64,000 nt of DNA from COE1 sp910588595. Its GTDB lineage: Bacteria > Bacillota > Clostridia > Lachnospirales > Lachnospiraceae. The stretch is from positions 1 to 64,000 of the forward strand of contig CARDBT010000015.1 in NCBI GenBank assembly GCA_948957135.1, written 5' to 3'. A program made the translations under genes and the position numbers. A model generated the notes under the pieces. The model worked only from the letters and a program-made list of their open reading frames with translations, made no database searches and was not told the origin of the DNA. Below are positions 44,241 through 54,677 of the stretch, piece after piece (position 1 is the first letter of the stretch; each line of letters begins with the position of its first letter).

Positions 44241-47200
44241 ATGATGAGCTTGCTGTTATATATTGTAGGATTAGCGATACTGTGCGCAGGGATCTATTTC
44301 GTGCGCAAGAGTGATGAAAAATTGAATGCAGTCACATATCTTATCTTTACTGTAGTTCTTTTTATGATCGTACAGGCTGTGGAGGCGGGGATCATCAACA
44401 GGCTACCGGCAGTTCCAATCAATGCTGCAGTTTTTGGCGTGCTGCACATTGTGGAGGGCGCAGCCCTGTGGTATGTGATCATCGCAAAGAAATACAGGCA
44501 GGTGTATTATTTTGAGATCGCTGATGTAAGGGCGCTGGCGGTATTGGCAGTTTTTGTTGTTGTGGCTGCAGTTAGGCAGTTTGGAATAGGTTTGGATGAT
44601 TTTAACTTTGAACTCAGTGACTCGGCACGCCATTTAATGTACGCAAGGGCGGTTGCTGATCATGGGCAATTGATCAACATGTATTTCTCGTCGCTCAATA
44701 GTGGTTTGATCATGAATATGCTCCGCGGGAGTATCGGTGCGTTTTCCTTTTACAGGATATTCATTTTGTTTGAGACTGGAGTTTTGTTTCTGAACGGTGC
44801 GTTGTTTTGGGGACTGATCCGAAGATATTTACAAGATAAAGTTTCCATTATTATAGGTGTTATCTTAACAGTTGCATATATGCTGGGTTATCCCTGGAAT
44901 TCGATGGTTTTTGGGACAGCATATTTATCGACAAGTATTCTGTGCGTGACTATGATAATGTTTTTGATGGATATTTATTTGAATAATGAAGCTTGGTCTA
45001 AAATATTGACAGCGGGGCTTGTTGTGGTTTCATGTTACGCATTGCTGTGTTCTTACTCGCTGTTTGTGCCTCCTGTTTTAGGAGGAATTATTCTTTTGGT
45101 TCTGTTTAAATATGTAAAAGAACATTCTATACCAGCCAAGAAGATTTATGCAGTGGGCGGGATCTTAATTGCAGTTTGTATCGTGTTTGGAATAATTTTC
45201 TTGTATTTCTGGCTGGTAAAAGGAGCATTGGATAAAAAGTTAGATGCTCTATCGTGGTGGGGATATATATATGGAACGCTTTATGCCGATTTTTTGTTCG
45301 CGATTCCGTTTTGTCTTGTTTGGTTTATAAAAAGCGTAAAAGCCAAAAAAGTAAATGTAGAAAGTATTATGCTGTTTGTGTTATTGGCGTATACTTTTGT
45401 GCTTTTTTTGGGCAATTGTTGCGGGAAGATCTCAGCCTATTATTATTATAAGACTTATTACATTTTATGGATAGCGGTGTTTATGGTTATGGCAAGGGCA
45501 ATTATTGCGCTAAGGAATGAGAAAACCTTTATGCTCAGCTATTTCATAACATGGGGGCTGTTGTTTTTAGTATATATCAGTTCTGCAGAAAAAAAGCTTG
45601 CGCAGGATTACAATCTGGATCTGACAGATCCTGCAGGAGGAAAATCAGCTTCTGATTATTTTAGTTTGTATGATTTTAATATAGTACGAGGGCGTGCGGA
45701 TACGATAAGCAAGACAATGAAAGAACTGTATATGGAGGCGGCAAAGATCTCGATTCAGGAGGATGTGTTTATTCCATATATAGGTGAGTATGCAGAGAGT
45801 GAATGGACATATTTTGCGCTTGCAGGTTTACCGCATCAGGATGTTTTAAGCGGCAAAAACTATGGAGCGGCAATTGAAACGCTGAAAAATTATCCCTATG
45901 TGTTATCAGTAGAGTGTGAGGAACCTATGATCAATATAAGCAGGTTTCTAAACACACTGCCTGTTGTATATGAGAACGAAGCGGGAAAGATTTATAAAGT
46001 AGAGAATGTGCAGACAGAACAATACAGGAGCGATGACATCAATGTGGATATGATGCTGCGCTGCGGACTTCCCAAGTTAGAGAGAATGGGCTGGGTAGAA
46101 CAGGACGAGTATGTCAACAGCCTGCAGGTGATCCAAAGAATAGGTCGGCTGGGACTGGATCAAGATCAGTTTCTATATCCGGAACTCAGTATGAACAAGA
46201 TAGAGGAGAAAGTCAGCCACTTGTCAGATGCGCATTATGACAACAGAAAGGAGATTATATTTACCGGAACTTCATCACAAGAACTGCAGCAGGTGATCAA
46301 TGAGTACCCAGGTGCCATGATCGATATTCATTCAAAGAGAGTTGAGTTAAATGAAACGCTGGTACTTCGAAATAATACGGCAATCAAGGGAAACGGTGTA
46401 GAGTTGGCTGGCAATGGATTGGAGTATGGTTTTATTGGAGAGGATATATCCGACATATATATCAATGGCGTTTGTCTGGAAGGAAATATCAATTATGGCA
46501 TTTACCTGACAGACTGCAATGAAGTCAGCATAGCTGGATGCACAATAAATGGAATGCAGCAGAAAGCTGTATGTCTGATCGGAGACACAAGAGGTGTAAA
46601 CATAGAGAACAACGAGATCAGCCATAACAGCGCAGGCGGCGTGTATCTGGCAGGAAATGTGTCGGACTGCCTGATTCAGGATAACGATATAAATAACAAT
46701 GGCGGAACGTCGAAATGGATGTCCGGGATCGTGCTGACAGGCGTTGTTCCCGAAGATAAGCATAATGTCTGGGAAGCCTTTGACGAGGAACATAATATCC
46801 CGCGAAGAGATCCTATTTACGACCAGACAGACTGTCCGCATGATCTGCTTATAACAGACAATAGGATATCCAACAATAATTCGATTGGAATCTACTCAGA
46901 CGGTGCATATAAGGGGTACGTATCAGGAAATACGCTATTCCAGAATAATGGAGGGGCGATCACTCTTGAGTATGGATCGATGGGATTTTATCTGGACGGA
47001 AACTATTGTGAGAGCAATGGGGCGTCAATTTACCCCGGAATCGCTTTGGATAATGCAGCCTATAATATCTTAAGAAATAATATCATTACAGATCACTGTA
47101 TAGGAATAAAAATGGTACAAGCCTCTGTGAGAAATCTTATCATGGAAAATGTTGTGCAGGGTGGCGAGGATGATGTGTGCCATCAGTATGCCATAGAAGT

Positions 47201-47450
47201 GGGGAATGGGACTGACGAGGACGAGAATATTGATACCGGGGCTGGCTATGAAAATATCATATGCAGAAACAACATTATGGGGAATCACGAAACTGGTATA
47301 TTCATAGATAGAGACTGCTATGTTAATGATGTGTTTGACAATATGATAATGGAAGTTCGAACATATTCAATAGAAACTGTGAGCCACATGTTTAACAGCA
47401 TTATCAATAATACATCGAATTCAGATGAACGAAATGAGTATCAGCAGTAG
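44241..47450 (+). CDS. GT-C membrane protein fused to a parallel beta-helix domain
   Basis: A 1069-residue fusion. Residues about 1-450 have about a dozen membrane helices and a GT-C-like layout, with an acidic cluster in FGIGLDDFNFELSDSARH near 115-130. A soluble linker follows, and from about 605 the protein is paralogous to the previous one: LPKLERM, SSQELQQVI, then PbH1 turns such as NYGIYLTDCNEVSIAGC and DNAAYNILRNN to the end. The two genes arose by duplication and fusion or fission. The joined architecture suggests that sugar transfer and beta-helix action are coupled at the outer membrane face. It is 54 nt after its partner. Confidence 0.8.
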   Translation: MMSLLLYIVGLAILCAGIYFVRKSDEKLNAVTYLIFTVVLFMIVQAVEAGIINRLPAVPINAAVFGVLHIVEGAALWYVIIAKKYRQVYYFEIADVRALAVLAVFVVVAAVRQFGIGLDDFNFELSDSARHLMYARAVADHGQLINMYFSSLNSGLIMNMLRGSIGAFSFYRIFILFETGVLFLNGALFWGLIRRYLQDKVSIIIGVILTVAYMLGYPWNSMVFGTAYLSTSILCVTMIMFLMDIYLNNEAWSKILTAGLVVVSCYALLCSYSLFVPPVLGGIILLVLFKYVKEHSIPAKKIYAVGGILIAVCIVFGIIFLYFWLVKGALDKKLDALSWWGYIYGTLYADFLFAIPFCLVWFIKSVKAKKVNVESIMLFVLLAYTFVLFLGNCCGKISAYYYYKTYYILWIAVFMVMARAIIALRNEKTFMLSYFITWGLLFLVYISSAEKKLAQDYNLDLTDPAGGKSASDYFSLYDFNIVRGRADTISKTMKELYMEAAKISIQEDVFIPYIGEYAESEWTYFALAGLPHQDVLSGKNYGAAIETLKNYPYVLSVECEEPMINISRFLNTLPVVYENEAGKIYKVENVQTEQYRSDDINVDMMLRCGLPKLERMGWVEQDEYVNSLQVIQRIGRLGLDQDQFLYPELSMNKIEEKVSHLSDAHYDNRKEIIFTGTSSQELQQVINEYPGAMIDIHSKRVELNETLVLRNNTAIKGNGVELAGNGLEYGFIGEDISDIYINGVCLEGNINYGIYLTDCNEVSIAGCTINGMQQKAVCLIGDTRGVNIENNEISHNSAGGVYLAGNVSDCLIQDNDINNNGGTSKWMSGIVLTGVVPEDKHNVWEAFDEEHNIPRRDPIYDQTDCPHDLLITDNRISNNNSIGIYSDGAYKGYVSGNTLFQNNGGAITLEYGSMGFYLDGNYCESNGASIYPGIALDNAAYNILRNNIITDHCIGIKMVQASVRNLIMENVVQGGEDDVCHQYAIEVGNGTDEDENIDTGAGYENIICRNNIMGNHETGIFIDRDCYVNDVFDNMIMEVRTYSIETVSHMFNSIINNTSNSDERNEYQQ

Positions 47451-47488
47451 TACCCAAGAAATACACTTATATAAAACCAAGGAGTGAT

Positions 47489-48946
47489 ATGGTAAGAATA
47501 GTAAGATGCTTGGATGATAACAGAAGTGAGTTTTTAGCGAGATTAGTGGTATGCGTATTCGGGATTCTCTTTGTATTGATTTGCTCTTACAGTACGTCTC
47601 CGCTATATGCAGCCTATTATAGAGGCGATTCGGCACAATTTTTAACAATCGGAAAAGCATGGGCGCTGGGGAAAATCCCATACAAAGAGTTATTTGATCA
47701 TAAGGGTCCCATTATCTATTTTATTGATATGTTAGGTTTTAAAATAGCAGGAACAAAATCCGGAGTATGTGTATTTCAGATACTATTTATGCTGATTACA
47801 GTAAACGCATTATATAACATTGGGAAACTGAGTTCTGAGAATCCTTTATATAGTGTCTTTACGACAGGGATCGCTCTTATATTTTTGAAATTAAACTATT
47901 CAGAAGGAAACAGTGTAGAGGAGTATTGCCTGCCATTTATTACTGTTAGTTCGTATTATCAATTAAGATTTTTTTATCAGCGATCAGATACACATCCGCC
48001 ACTTGCAGCATTGTGGTATGGTATGACTTTGGGGGTGTGCGCACTTACGAGAACCACAAACGCCGTGATCGTTTGTTCGGGGATTTTGATCATTACGATC
48101 ATATTATTGAGCAGGAAGCGATACGTTAATTTACGGAACAATATGTGTAGTTTTCTGATTGGGTGTCTGCTGATCAGTGTTCCGTTTATCATTTATTTTT
48201 ACGAAAAGGGGTGTTTATCCGAGTTTGTCTATAGTACATTTACGTACAATGTTGAATACCTGAAAAAGATGCAGCCTTGGATAAAAGGGGCGGATTTTAT
48301 GGACATCGCAAAGTTTTTGATTGTATATTTTGTCTATTTTTGCGTCGGGGCTGCTGCTCTATTTGCATTATGGCGTAAGGCATATGTGTTATTTTCCTTT
48401 TATGTGCTTTCATTTGCCATAGAATCCTATCTTTTTTTCAGTGGGGCTAGCTTTGTACAGTACCCGGCAGTCTGTCTGCCGCAATTGGTTTTTCTTTTGA
48501 ATGAGATCTGTTTACTGGAGAATAAAAAGGTGGCAGATCGGTTGATGAAACTGATCGTTATGCAGATGATAGTGGTCATATGTATAGGTATGATCCAAAT
48601 AAATCGTGCTGTCGAGAAGTGCCAGGACACCAATAAAAGTTATGAGAAGTTGATCGCGGAGATCCCTATAACTGAACGCAATTCTTTTGTGGCATATGGC
48701 GGAAACCAATTTAAGGAATTATATTTGTATTTTGATCTGATACCATATTATAAGTATTTTGTCATACAAGAATGGCATGCTGGTTTTAGTGAAACTGTTC
48801 GAAACGATATTTACGAGACTTTTATGAAAGGAGATGTGAAATGGATACTGACTGATGGTAATACAAGCGTTATAGATGATGTCCTAAGGCAGCGATATGA
48901 GCAATATGACACGGTGGGTCATTATTCGCTTTTTAGGTTGAGATAA
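47489..48946 (+). CDS. GT-C type membrane glycosyltransferase
   Basis: A 485-residue multi-pass protein with about 10-12 membrane helices. The first outside loop holds YYRGDSAQFLTIGKAW followed by KIPYKELFDHKGPIIYF (near residues 45-75), a typical GT-C opening where the Asp is the likely catalytic base. The C-terminal soluble segment (about 390-485) is short. AAGGAGTGAT precedes ATG 47489. It is AT-rich compared with the start of the locus. Confidence 0.78.
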   Translation: MVRIVRCLDDNRSEFLARLVVCVFGILFVLICSYSTSPLYAAYYRGDSAQFLTIGKAWALGKIPYKELFDHKGPIIYFIDMLGFKIAGTKSGVCVFQILFMLITVNALYNIGKLSSENPLYSVFTTGIALIFLKLNYSEGNSVEEYCLPFITVSSYYQLRFFYQRSDTHPPLAALWYGMTLGVCALTRTTNAVIVCSGILIITIILLSRKRYVNLRNNMCSFLIGCLLISVPFIIYFYEKGCLSEFVYSTFTYNVEYLKKMQPWIKGADFMDIAKFLIVYFVYFCVGAAALFALWRKAYVLFSFYVLSFAIESYLFFSGASFVQYPAVCLPQLVFLLNEICLLENKKVADRLMKLIVMQMIVVICIGMIQINRAVEKCQDTNKSYEKLIAEIPITERNSFVAYGGNQFKELYLYFDLIPYYKYFVIQEWHAGFSETVRNDIYETFMKGDVKWILTDGNTSVIDDVLRQRYEQYDTVGHYSLFRLR

Positions 48947-49203
48947 TTTTGCTGTAGAGGAACCATGACAATTTCATACATTAAATCAGGAAAACAGAAT
49001 ATTATTGTGTGCAGGATGACAGAAATATAAACGATACTGTTTAGACAAGATGTAGTTGTGCTATTAATTTTGATAGTATGTTATCTGCAAAAAATGCAGT
49101 TGAGCGTATTTATACTATTATTGGTACTTTATAATTCAAAAGCTTGATATATTCCGTCAACACAAAACCAACACTCATTAAAAATTCAACAGATTATAGT
49201 GTT

Positions 49204-49370
49204 CTAGAGCGTGTTTGAAAAAATCATTCCTACCAGTTACACGCTCCGCTTTGCATAATTTTTGTGCCATATTTAGGCTGCATAGCTCGTTATGCGCTCT
49301 TTATTTGACACGAATCTCCCACAATTTGTGACGCGCAGATGGCGGGAATGATTTTTCAAACACGCTCTAG
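49204..49370. mobile_element. MITE-like element, copy E (167 bp)
   Basis: Bounded by CTAG with intact inverted ends. Its interior is more diverged than C and D but the same length as D. Its right end again encodes MAGMIFQTRSR. Confidence 0.85.
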
Positions 49371-49390
49371 AGAAACGCTACAACATATGA

Positions 49391-49573
49391 ATATGCTACG
49401 ATGCCATATCCGAGGATGAGCAGTTTGGCATATTGTTAATTGAGATATGCAACATAAGGAATCACGGGAAGGACTATCCACAAAAGAATCATTACGATCT
49501 GCTTGCGTTGGTTAACATCAGTCTGGATGATGAAATCTTTAATGGAGCGGAGGATATCGGGGGGATGTGCTAA
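49391..49573 (+). pseudogene. degraded coding remnant (about 60 codons)
   Basis: One frame is open for 60 codons without a start and reads like protein (CYDAISEDEQFGILLIEIC, then HYDLLALVNISLDDEIFNG), ending in TAA at 49571. It lies right behind MITE copy E. Parent family was not recognised; chance is possible. Confidence 0.3.
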
Positions 49574-49703
49574 ATCTTCACATGAGGTCATATACCTTCA
49601 CAAACCGGATTTTCTGATATGATGAAACAATATAGATTTTTCGAAATATTAGTGGCTATGGAATGCGATAAAAAGGGTGATTGGATTAGGAGAGAGTATA
49701 TTG

Positions 49704-51893
49704 ATGGAAGGGGAATATCGGGAGATGAGAAAGATTCAAAATTCTATTTTAAAGGTAAGTAATAACATAAAAAGTGTCTATAGAAATATAGTTGTTTTTT
49801 GTGCCATTTGTGTAGTGGTGCTTTTAGCATTTTATAATGCAAATATGACAAGCTATTTAGTGCACTGGGAAGTATCATATTATGTTACAGATAGTGTTTT
49901 TGTCAATATGTTGTTTGTTCTGATAATAGTTATAATATTGTTGATTATAAGAAAAAGTAAAATGTATGACAAAATTCAGAGGAGCGTTGATGATTATAAC
50001 GTTTTTAAAAAAATTAAATATACAGCATTATTAATTATTTTTGCAGTAAGTGTTTTTTGGGTTGTATGCACACAGTTTATTCCTGGTGTGGACGAGGGTG
50101 AGATACAGCAGATGATTCATGACTTTACACAGAAAGATTATTATATGTTTGCACCAACTGGCTATCTTGATCGATATCATCATAATATCGGATTGTTTTG
50201 GTATGAGTATTTTATATCTTTGGTATTTGGATCGAAAAACTATTTAGTTTATGAACTAATTAATTCTTTTGCCATCGCAATGATATATAAACAACTTTCA
50301 GAGATTGGAGAAGTGTTAGGTGTAGGCAGATTAGGGCAATTGGCTATAATTCTGTTTGGAATCACTTTTTTGCCTTTAACCTTTTATTCTATTTTAGTTT
50401 ATGGGAATATAATCGGATTGGTGTTTAGCGTTACGGCTGTAAAATATGAATTACAGTTTTTTGAAAGTATGAGTATAAAAAAAGCTGTGTTATGCGCATT
50501 TTTTATAAGTCTGGCACTTTGTTTAAAGTCTACAGTGTTGATATATTTTTTGGCAATTACTATTTGTGCATTAATAAAGTATATTACTACTTTAAAAAAA
50601 CAAATTATAATTTTTCTTGTCATGTTAGGAATTGGATTTGAAATTCAATCTACAGCACCAGTTTTTTTGGCAGAAAAAGTGACCGGATATGAATTAAATA
50701 ATCCAGTTTCGTTTTGGGTTTGGATCGCTATGGGATTGCAAGAATCTGAACTTGCTCCTGGTTGGTGGAACGGATACGAGATGACCAGTTATTGGGAAAA
50801 TGAATGTGACATATTGCAACAAAAAAATGCCGCAATAGAAAGTGTTAAATGTTCAATTAGAAAGTTTGTTAATGATCCTGATTATGCATTTAAGTTTTTT
50901 ACAAAAAAAATAACATCTACATGGGCAAATCCGTCATTTCAGTGTTTTGGAACAACAAGGAATGGAACATTTATTTGTAATCCTAAATGGTTAGATTGGT
51001 TATTGTCATATCAAGGGCAGTATACAATAATGAAATTTTGGAATGTTTTAGAATTTTGTATATTATTTGGTTCACTTTTGCAGTTGATATTTGGACATAA
51101 GCGAAAGGAGTATACAAATTCTTTGATTCTGCCAATGATTTTAATTGGTGGTTTTATATATTTAATGTTTTCGGAAACAAAAGCAAGATATGCATTGTTA
51201 TTTTTTGTTAGCTTGATTCCCTTTGCTGCTATGGGTTATACTACCTTCAGTAGTATTTTGTATGAATTTTTACGTGAAGAAAATAAAAACATAAAAGAGT
51301 TATTTTGGAACCAAGGAAAAAAAACATACTACAAAATAATTCTTTGTTTGTTTGTATTAAGTGTATGTATTGCTGGATATGGCATTAAAAATTGGGGAAT
51401 TCTTACAGAAAATACAAAGGAGTATTTTGAAATAAAAAATTGGGATGGAATTAATGAGTTCAATCAATATTTAAAAGCTCTTAATGACGATAGGTATTCA
51501 GTATATTTGGCTGTAAAAGATATACAAGGATATTCTTTGACAGAAGAGCATATAAATAATCTAAAAAATTTAGGTTTTGATCAAGCAGATCAGTTGTTAG
51601 ATCATAATTATCATAATTTTATTGGAGTTCTTTATAATGGCAATATGGTATATCAGTATATTGGAAATAATGAACAACATGTATATGAGAATATAGTGAA
51701 TGGGGATAATGTTAGAATCGAAAGTGCTACATTGGAGTTTGGCGATATAGCATCAATTAAGATAAACGACACAGAATACGCAATGAATGGTAGAGGGATA
51801 AACATAGTTATAGTAGAAAATAATATACACAAAGTTGTTGATTCTGTATCTTTTGATACTCATTTGGATGAGATTCCCTGCAATAGAAGATAG
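49704..51893 (+). CDS. GT-C membrane protein with C-terminal ILEI (FAM3-like) domain
   Basis: A 729-residue protein. About a dozen membrane helices occupy residues about 25-560. The first large outside loop contains FIPGVDEGEIQQMIHDF (near 130), with the paired acids expected of GT-C enzymes. The last 130 residues (about 600-729: YLAVKDIQGYSLTEE, GRGINIVIVEN, VVDSVSFDTH) match the ILEI domain of FAM3 proteins, which in vertebrate members has a carbohydrate-lectin-like fold. The gene is very AT-rich (runs of A and T, AAA/ATA codons), unlike tagH or pgi, suggesting transfer. ATG 49704 has AGGAGAG. Confidence 0.75.
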   Translation: MEGEYREMRKIQNSILKVSNNIKSVYRNIVVFCAICVVVLLAFYNANMTSYLVHWEVSYYVTDSVFVNMLFVLIIVIILLIIRKSKMYDKIQRSVDDYNVFKKIKYTALLIIFAVSVFWVVCTQFIPGVDEGEIQQMIHDFTQKDYYMFAPTGYLDRYHHNIGLFWYEYFISLVFGSKNYLVYELINSFAIAMIYKQLSEIGEVLGVGRLGQLAIILFGITFLPLTFYSILVYGNIIGLVFSVTAVKYELQFFESMSIKKAVLCAFFISLALCLKSTVLIYFLAITICALIKYITTLKKQIIIFLVMLGIGFEIQSTAPVFLAEKVTGYELNNPVSFWVWIAMGLQESELAPGWWNGYEMTSYWENECDILQQKNAAIESVKCSIRKFVNDPDYAFKFFTKKITSTWANPSFQCFGTTRNGTFICNPKWLDWLLSYQGQYTIMKFWNVLEFCILFGSLLQLIFGHKRKEYTNSLILPMILIGGFIYLMFSETKARYALLFFVSLIPFAAMGYTTFSSILYEFLREENKNIKELFWNQGKKTYYKIILCLFVLSVCIAGYGIKNWGILTENTKEYFEIKNWDGINEFNQYLKALNDDRYSVYLAVKDIQGYSLTEEHINNLKNLGFDQADQLLDHNYHNFIGVLYNGNMVYQYIGNNEQHVYENIVNGDNVRIESATLEFGDIASIKINDTEYAMNGRGINIVIVENNIHKVVDSVSFDTHLDEIPCNRR

Positions 51894-52049
51894 ATCAGTA
51901 TTGTGATAGAATACTATATTTTTTATAAAAAGTGTGGCTGTTGTATGCTTAAGAAACAAGGGAGCACAGTTTTTTGTTATATTACGGCAGATTAAGGACA
52001 ATGTAAATTAGGATCACACAAGAGGAGGTTTCGGGTTATTAGAGAGAAC

Positions 52050-54602
52050 ATGAATAAATATATTGAAGAACATTCTATACAGCTGATGCAGTCAATTCTA
52101 ATTCTGGTTGTAAGTATTGTTATTGTTTTAGGTGTTACAGTGTTGATGATTGGGAATGTTGTATATATGCCGGAGCAGTTTTTCTATAACATTACGAATG
52201 AAAGGATTGGATATACAGATGACGGTCCACAAGGTATTTTTTCGTATGGTCCTTATATCAATCTCAGGAAGGGAAGCTATAAGATAGCGATTCATTATGA
52301 GACAGATACAGACACACAGTTTGACATTTGTTATAAGGATGAAGACGGAAATTTATTAGAGATGACAAAGGGTGCACTGGAAAGGGATAAATATTCTAAA
52401 TCAGTTGTCATCGTGAATGAGCAATCTATAGATAATGCTACTTTTGAAGTCAGGACATATTATCCGGGAACAGGTTACCTGCAAATAAATGATATATCTA
52501 TTAGACAGCACTTCTGCGTTGACAGGTATATACTCATTACATTGGCGGTCATTGTAAGCTCGATGCTGTTTCTATGTGGAAAAAGAATATTAGGTATATG
52601 GGAAAGACCTAATGAAGTTTTGTGCTTTGGGTGTTTTTATACTGTGATAGCATGTTTGTGTCTATATTCAATGACCTTTTTGATAGGTGGGGAAAAGATA
52701 TGGATGTATTGTCTTATAAACGCTTTGATAGTCCTTCACGCATACGGAGGCAAGACGGGGATATATGATGACAATGAAGTGGCGCGTAACATATTGAGTG
52801 CAGTGTGCTATGCCTTTTTGTTTGGTTCGTTCTGCTCGATGGACAAGGTAATGCAGGGTATCATATCAAAGGATGCCAGGGCTGTATATGCGGATAGTAC
52901 ACCGTATATATTTACATGCAGTATTGTTGCTGTGCTTGTGTTTATGATTGCTTTGATTAGAAAATTGTGGCTGAAAAGAGCGTTGTATGGGATTTTGTAT
53001 TTGTTGTGCTGCTGGCTGTGCAATACATTTATTATCAGGTGTTTAACAGGCTTTTTAGCTTTAAAGATATGCAGCTGGCGGGCGAAGGCGGTAATTATTC
53101 AGGGTATGTTTTAAGTCTTATCAATGGGAGATTCTGGTCTATATTTGTACCATTGATCCTTATTGGCCTGGTGGGGATTTTTTTGATTCGGTACACAGTT
53201 GTGATAAGCAGGGAATGGAAAATAGCGATATGTTCTGTTATCATATCGATAATATTGTACAGTCATACAATATACACGAAGGATTACGGTGAATGGGATT
53301 CTTTTGATAATGACAATTTTATTTATGAAAAAATGAACGATAGGGTCAGAGCTTTTAAGCTGTGCGGATTTTACCAATATGAATTGAAGGATTTAAAGAA
53401 GATTGTTCTGAGAGAGTTAGCTAGAAATCATGAGGACACGGAACAGGTTGCTGCCTTCTATTCAATAAGGGAAGCCAAGGCTGAAATGAATTCCATGACA
53501 GGGATCTTTGAGGGTAAAAATGTGATCTTTTTACTGATGGAAAGTATTGATGATATTGCGTGCATAGAGGAAGTCATGCCGACGCTATACAGAATGTCAA
53601 AGGAAGGGATCAATTTCTCGAATATGTATGCGTCAATATATGGATCGGCAGCAACTATGAATTCTGAAACAGTGACAAATATTGGATATTATGCGCCTTT
53701 GGATGGATCTATGATATATTCCTATGCGGATAATTCCTTTCCAGACAGTCTTGCTGCCAGATTTACAGAAGCAGGTTATGTTGCAAGGCAGTATCATTTT
53801 AATAAACCAGAATTCTATGACAGGGCAACAATGAACAAGACATTTGGATATCGGGAGTATGTCAGCTTTATAGAGAACACGGACGGAAGTGTAGAGACAG
53901 GGATTGACACGATCCTGATTGAGGATGAAGTTCTGTACCAGACATTGATTCAGGATGAGAAATTTTTTGACTATGTTATCACCTATACGGCCCACCTGCC
54001 GTATAATAAGGGAGATAATCTGGTACAAACTGCGTTGGAGCGCTACCCTGAATATTGATATGACATACTCGGAGAAGATGAACCATTATTTTGCCAAGGC
54101 AAGAATTACAGATGATATGATTAGTGGTCTGATTCAGCGGCTTGAAGAGGACGGATTACTGGAGAATACGGTTTTGGTAGCCATTGGTGATCATTATCCA
54201 TACGGAATGGTTGATAAAGAGGCACTGTACGATTTTTCAGGAGTGGACGAGTACGAGCAGCTTTTGTACAAGGTTCCATGTGTTATCTGGACGCCAGGGA
54301 TGGAGGCTGTAGAAGTAGAGAAGATCGCAAGTTCTATCGATTTGGTTCCAACAGTGATCAATCTGATGGGGCTAGGGGACTGTTCAATGTATGTCGGACA
54401 TGATATTTTCAGTGACAGTTATGAGGGATATGCATACTTCTCAGATGGTTCATGGATTGCAGGGGACAGCTACTACCATCAGGGAAAGCTTGTCTATGGG
54501 ACGATGGGGGAAGATGACATAGCAGCTATGAACAGGAAAGTGATGGAGACAATTACCGCCAACGATAATATATTGCATACCAATTATTGGTATGGTCGTT
54601 AA
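52050..54602 (+). pseudogene. LtaS-type phosphoglycerol transferase, broken by two frameshifts
   Basis: Three overlapping frames together encode about 850 residues: an N-terminal membrane helix and beta-rich outside domain, more membrane helices, then a sulfatase-fold domain. The LtaS-type elements are NVIFLLMESIDD, the nucleophile region ATMNSE with Thr, and the metal motif GDHYPYG. Frame 0 runs to 53114, frame 2 from about 52970 to 54058, and frame 0 resumes near 54056 (a one-base insertion before GATATGACATAC). If intact, it would add glycerol phosphate to a surface polymer. The shifts are either real or assembly errors. Confidence 0.75.
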
Positions 54603-54677
54603 TAAGCTTGAAATATGTTTGCAGTAAAAGGTATGTCACTTTCGACAGGGGAAGCGTGTAGCGAGGAGAACAGACAG

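Larger units (their letters stand above)
48947..49703. other. gene-free, AT-rich stretch with MITE copy E and a coding remnant
   Basis: This gap holds MITE copy E and a short degraded frame (both listed separately). The rest, including 48960-49200, shows no recognisable feature beyond low GC. Confidence 0.6.

Noticed and set aside
52050..54602. Programmed frameshifting in the LtaS-like gene
   Set aside because: Two shifts in opposite directions without slippery heptamers; mutation or sequence error is simpler.
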